In this document: positions 5,132 to 7,638 of the stretch, piece by piece
How the letters are laid out: each line of letters begins with the position of its first letter
Numbering within the stretch: the first letter of the stretch is position 1
Source: an uncultured Bacteroidales bacterium
GTDB lineage: Bacteria > Bacteroidota > Bacteroidia > Bacteroidales > Paludibacteraceae
Assembly: GCA_946405045.1 (NCBI GenBank)
Contig: CAMJFV010000083.1
Coordinates: 1 to 7,638, forward strand
Length of the DNA: 7,638 bases
Direction of reading: 5' to 3'
The notes under the pieces: generated by a model
What the model was told of the DNA's origin: nothing
Seen by the model: the letters and a program-made list of their open reading frames with translations, nothing else
The model's database searches: none
Program-made: the position numbers and the translations under genes

Positions 5132-7638
5132 ATGAATCTGATTTCTTTTTTAGGAAAGAGGTTTAAGAGATTCTTCTCTTCAGGGCAAAAAGTGCCTACC
5201 TCACAGTTTCGATGGCTCATTTTGATGGGCGTATTGTGTATTGTGCCTTGGCAGAAAGCGGAAGCAGGCATTGGCGACAATGAGTGTTGGCAAAATAACT
5301 ACAACACCATTTCATGGAACTCATCAACCGGTTGTATCCAATACAAGGTACGCTATTGGCAGAACTGGGGAGCTTGCGGTGTTGGAAAACACTGGAGTGG
5401 TTGGAGATCCGATGAGGGAGGAATAAAAATCAAACAAAAAAGCAATCCCGAAAAAAACTGGACTATAAAGTGCAAAGAAGAAGGTGATATCGACACAAAC
5501 GAGCCAGGAGGTAGCGTAAAGAAAGATATCGGAAATTCATACAATGAATACTACGTAGAATGGGAGACTCCTATAAGCCAAAATGATTTAGGACAAGAAA
5601 AGCTCACAGTTAATTGTTATGGAACCTGGTGGCGTTATGGAGGCGAAACATGTGATACAGATTGTGATGTTGATGCATACTACTATTTGAACACAAAATT
5701 CTCAATGGGAGAGTACACTATTGACAATCAAAAAGATGTCAATTATTGCGACTATTATTACAATGGATCCATAGTACCTGCCATTCATGTTCACTGGAAA
5801 CATAACCGTCCTTCCAATGAAAGCAAATGGAGTAGTGAAATAGGTTTGTGGGAAAGTTCAACCAAGCAAAAGAGCGAAACACTTAACAAAGAAATAATAG
5901 GAGATATATCTACAAATGCAACCAGTGGAGATTTTTACTTCCTAGCAAACAACAATTTCTTAGTGTCTTCTAAGTCATTTTATATTCACCAGCAATATAA
6001 TCCATCAAAGAATTCAAATTTACACTACACAACCGAAAGTGGAGTCGTAAATTTGAGTGCGTTTGCTCAAGTTGAGGAACTTAAGGTCACACCAAATGTC
6101 AACAACAAAACAATCACGTTGAACTGGAAAATACCTCAGGTCTCTTCTACAGACAAAAACGTTGAAAGCTGTCCGTTTTTGGTAATAATAACGAACCAAA
6201 ATACAGGAAAAACTTTCGAAAAGGAAATTGATTATTCACAAACCAAAGGCGAATATGAAATGACCTACGAGGTCGGAGAAATCGACGAAACGACTTATGA
6301 GATATCAGTCGGCAGAAAAAAATCGTACGAAAATTCTTCATGGAAGAAAAACTTTGTTAAAAAAAGCAACGTTACGATTAATACAAACCATTGCTATCCT
6401 GATGGAGCCTCAATTGAAAAGTTATCTTCAAATGGAGAAGATTATATACATATCACATGGAATCAAACAGGAAGTATTTGGACAAAAGGCACTGAATTTA
6501 TTATAAACAGAACAAACCTCACGTCTTCATCTAACTATACATACTATTTGTCGGAAGAAGATTATTTGAAAAACGAATTTGACGACAAACTAATACAACA
6601 ATGTCAAAAGTATAAGTATGAAATAATCTTTACTCCAGGAGGTGAATACGCAAAGAAGACAATTGACTTTGCCAATCCACTCACATCTATCCACGTAGAA
6701 TCGTTGAAAGATCTAAAGGTTTCAAAAGGTTATTATTCTGACAGAGTTGATTTAAGTTGGCAGTCGACGGGAGAATTCGATGAATTTGTTATAGAGCGAC
6801 GTGAGAGCGACAACAGCATGTCGAATTACAAAAAAATCCAATCTATTGGAGGATTGAACATTTCTGAATATACCGTGGAGGATCGCTCATGCCAACCCGG
6901 TGTAGTATATTCTTATCGAGTGTATGGATTGAAAAAGTGTACTGATGCGAAATATTCGAGCCAAGACACCTTGTATGGATACGGATTTAGAACTCCTACA
7001 GGAAATTTCTATGGAAGAATCGCCTTTGAAAATGGGCAGGCTGAAGAAGATGTTGAAGTTCGTCTGGAAAACGATGACAATTTACAGTCTTACGCATTAC
7101 GTTTTGATGGCAATGGTACTGCATATACAACGACAAACACAGTGCTAAAAACAGGATATCCGTTAACTATGCAGTTGTGGATAACTCCAGACACAATCAA
7201 TAGTGACACAATGTCTCTAATCAACGTTGCAAATCACTATAAATTAAGACTAGCAGACGGGAATGTAATCTTTAGTGTTGGAGATGCCTTCGTCAAAACA
7301 GAAAATCAGCTGACATCTGGTCAAAATGTTCATGTTAGTGCTACAGTAGAAAACGATTCAACCATACGAATCTACTTAAACGGTGACTTAAAAGCCGAAA
7401 AGACAGGTTTGAGATTTACAAATATTGGCAATTCAGACATTATAATCTTCGGTGAAAACTACAAAGGAATTATTGATGAGATTCGGTTATGGAGCAGATC
7501 TTTAAGAGCGAATGAAATAAAAAGAGATTATACTCGTTATTTGACCGGAAATGAAGATGCATTAGATGCATATTATACATTCAACTTTATGACGAATGAT
7601 GAATTTTACGATCTAAGTTATAGAGGCACGGTGTTTAA
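5132..7638 (+). CDS. Large secreted multidomain protein: signal peptide, unrecognised Cys/aromatic-rich region, Fn3-like domains, LamG jellyroll; C-terminus beyond window
   Basis: At least 835 residues, open to the right edge with no frameshift or stop. Residues 1-45 are a Sec signal peptide with a long basic n-region, a core WLILMGVLCIVPW (28-40) and probable cleavage after AEA (45). Residues 47-305 are rich in Trp, Tyr and Cys (CWQNNY at the start, CYGTWWRYGGETCDTDCD midway) and match no family I know. Fn3-like beta domains follow at about 314-415 (VEELKVTP..TLNWK), 424-519 (divergent) and 520-622 (clearest: VDLSWQSTGEFDEFVIERR, VYSYRVYGLK). A short strand-rich segment FYGRIAFENGQ (626-636) leads into a LamG domain from SYALRFDGNG (653) through IIDEIRLWSRSLRANEI (780-796) to about 815. 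LamG and Fn3 domains usually bind glycans or proteins, so a surface or secreted adhesin, or the accessory part of a bigger enzyme, is inferred; no catalytic motif is visible. An in-frame ATG at 5030 would add 34 residues and bury the signal peptide, so 5132 is preferred. Any sorting signal, such as a type IX secretion tail, would be at the unseen C-terminus. Confidence 0.9.
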   Translation, partial: MNLISFLGKRFKRFFSSGQKVPTSQFRWLILMGVLCIVPWQKAEAGIGDNECWQNNYNTISWNSSTGCIQYKVRYWQNWGACGVGKHWSGWRSDEGGIKIKQKSNPEKNWTIKCKEEGDIDTNEPGGSVKKDIGNSYNEYYVEWETPISQNDLGQEKLTVNCYGTWWRYGGETCDTDCDVDAYYYLNTKFSMGEYTIDNQKDVNYCDYYYNGSIVPAIHVHWKHNRPSNESKWSSEIGLWESSTKQKSETLNKEIIGDISTNATSGDFYFLANNNFLVSSKSFYIHQQYNPSKNSNLHYTTESGVVNLSAFAQVEELKVTPNVNNKTITLNWKIPQVSSTDKNVESCPFLVIITNQNTGKTFEKEIDYSQTKGEYEMTYEVGEIDETTYEISVGRKKSYENSSWKKNFVKKSNVTINTNHCYPDGASIEKLSSNGEDYIHITWNQTGSIWTKGTEFIINRTNLTSSSNYTYYLSEEDYLKNEFDDKLIQQCQKYKYEIIFTPGGEYAKKTIDFANPLTSIHVESLKDLKVSKGYYSDRVDLSWQSTGEFDEFVIERRESDNSMSNYKKIQSIGGLNISEYTVEDRSCQPGVVYSYRVYGLKKCTDAKYSSQDTLYGYGFRTPTGNFYGRIAFENGQAEEDVEVRLENDDNLQSYALRFDGNGTAYTTTNTVLKTGYPLTMQLWITPDTINSDTMSLINVANHYKLRLADGNVIFSVGDAFVKTENQLTSGQNVHVSATVENDSTIRIYLNGDLKAEKTGLRFTNIGNSDIIIFGENYKGIIDEIRLWSRSLRANEIKRDYTRYLTGNEDALDAYYTFNFMTNDEFYDLSYRGTVF

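Noticed and set aside
5017..5544. Minus-strand frames opposite the start of the secreted protein
   Set aside because: They are antisense to the signal peptide and N-terminal region, lack ribosome binding sites and show no recognisable family.

Overview
The window reads as a piece of chromosome from a member of the Bacteroidota, most likely order Bacteroidales (Bacteroides/Prevotella-like). Three things suggest this: promoter-like sequences of the Bacteroidota type (TTTG, about 20 nt, TAnnTTTG) in front of genes; mostly weak or absent Shine-Dalgarno sequences; and the gene families present, namely a Bacteroidota-style SLBB polysaccharide export protein, a DPE2-type 4-alpha-glucanotransferase with two starch-binding domains, and a very large secreted fibronectin-III/LamG protein. 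The lineage is inferred from these signs and not from a marker gene.

Layout. Positions 1-727 (minus strand) hold the N-terminal 242 residues of an outer-membrane polysaccharide export protein (Poly_export/SLBB, Wza-like) that runs off the left edge. It has a well-formed promoter at 749-780. A 246-bp divergent spacer follows, then a plus-strand DUF445 membrane protein (974-1903). This gene converges with malQ (minus strand, 1979-4633), and the 75-bp gap between them holds one hairpin that can terminate both. malQ encodes an 884-residue CBM20-CBM20-GH77 enzyme with all three catalytic acids. It has a clear ribosome binding site and a -7 promoter element.

A 498-bp AT-rich divergent spacer (4634-5131) separates malQ from a plus-strand gene that is open to the right edge (5132 to beyond 7638, at least 835 residues). 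That gene encodes a signal peptide, a Cys- and aromatic-rich N-terminal region I do not recognise, two or three fibronectin-III-like domains and a LamG-type jellyroll. The spacer contains a 13-bp RNA hairpin and a 34-codon, very basic candidate small ORF of uncertain reality.

The four genes do not form one operon: each has its own transcription start or a change of strand. Two concern the cell envelope or exterior (capsule/exopolysaccharide export, a large surface or secreted adhesin-like protein), one is an inner-membrane protein of unknown role, and one is cytosolic maltose/glucan metabolism. I see no tRNA, rRNA, CRISPR array, insertion sequence or integrase. The most interesting parts are the unrecognised N-terminal region of the secreted protein and its structured leader.
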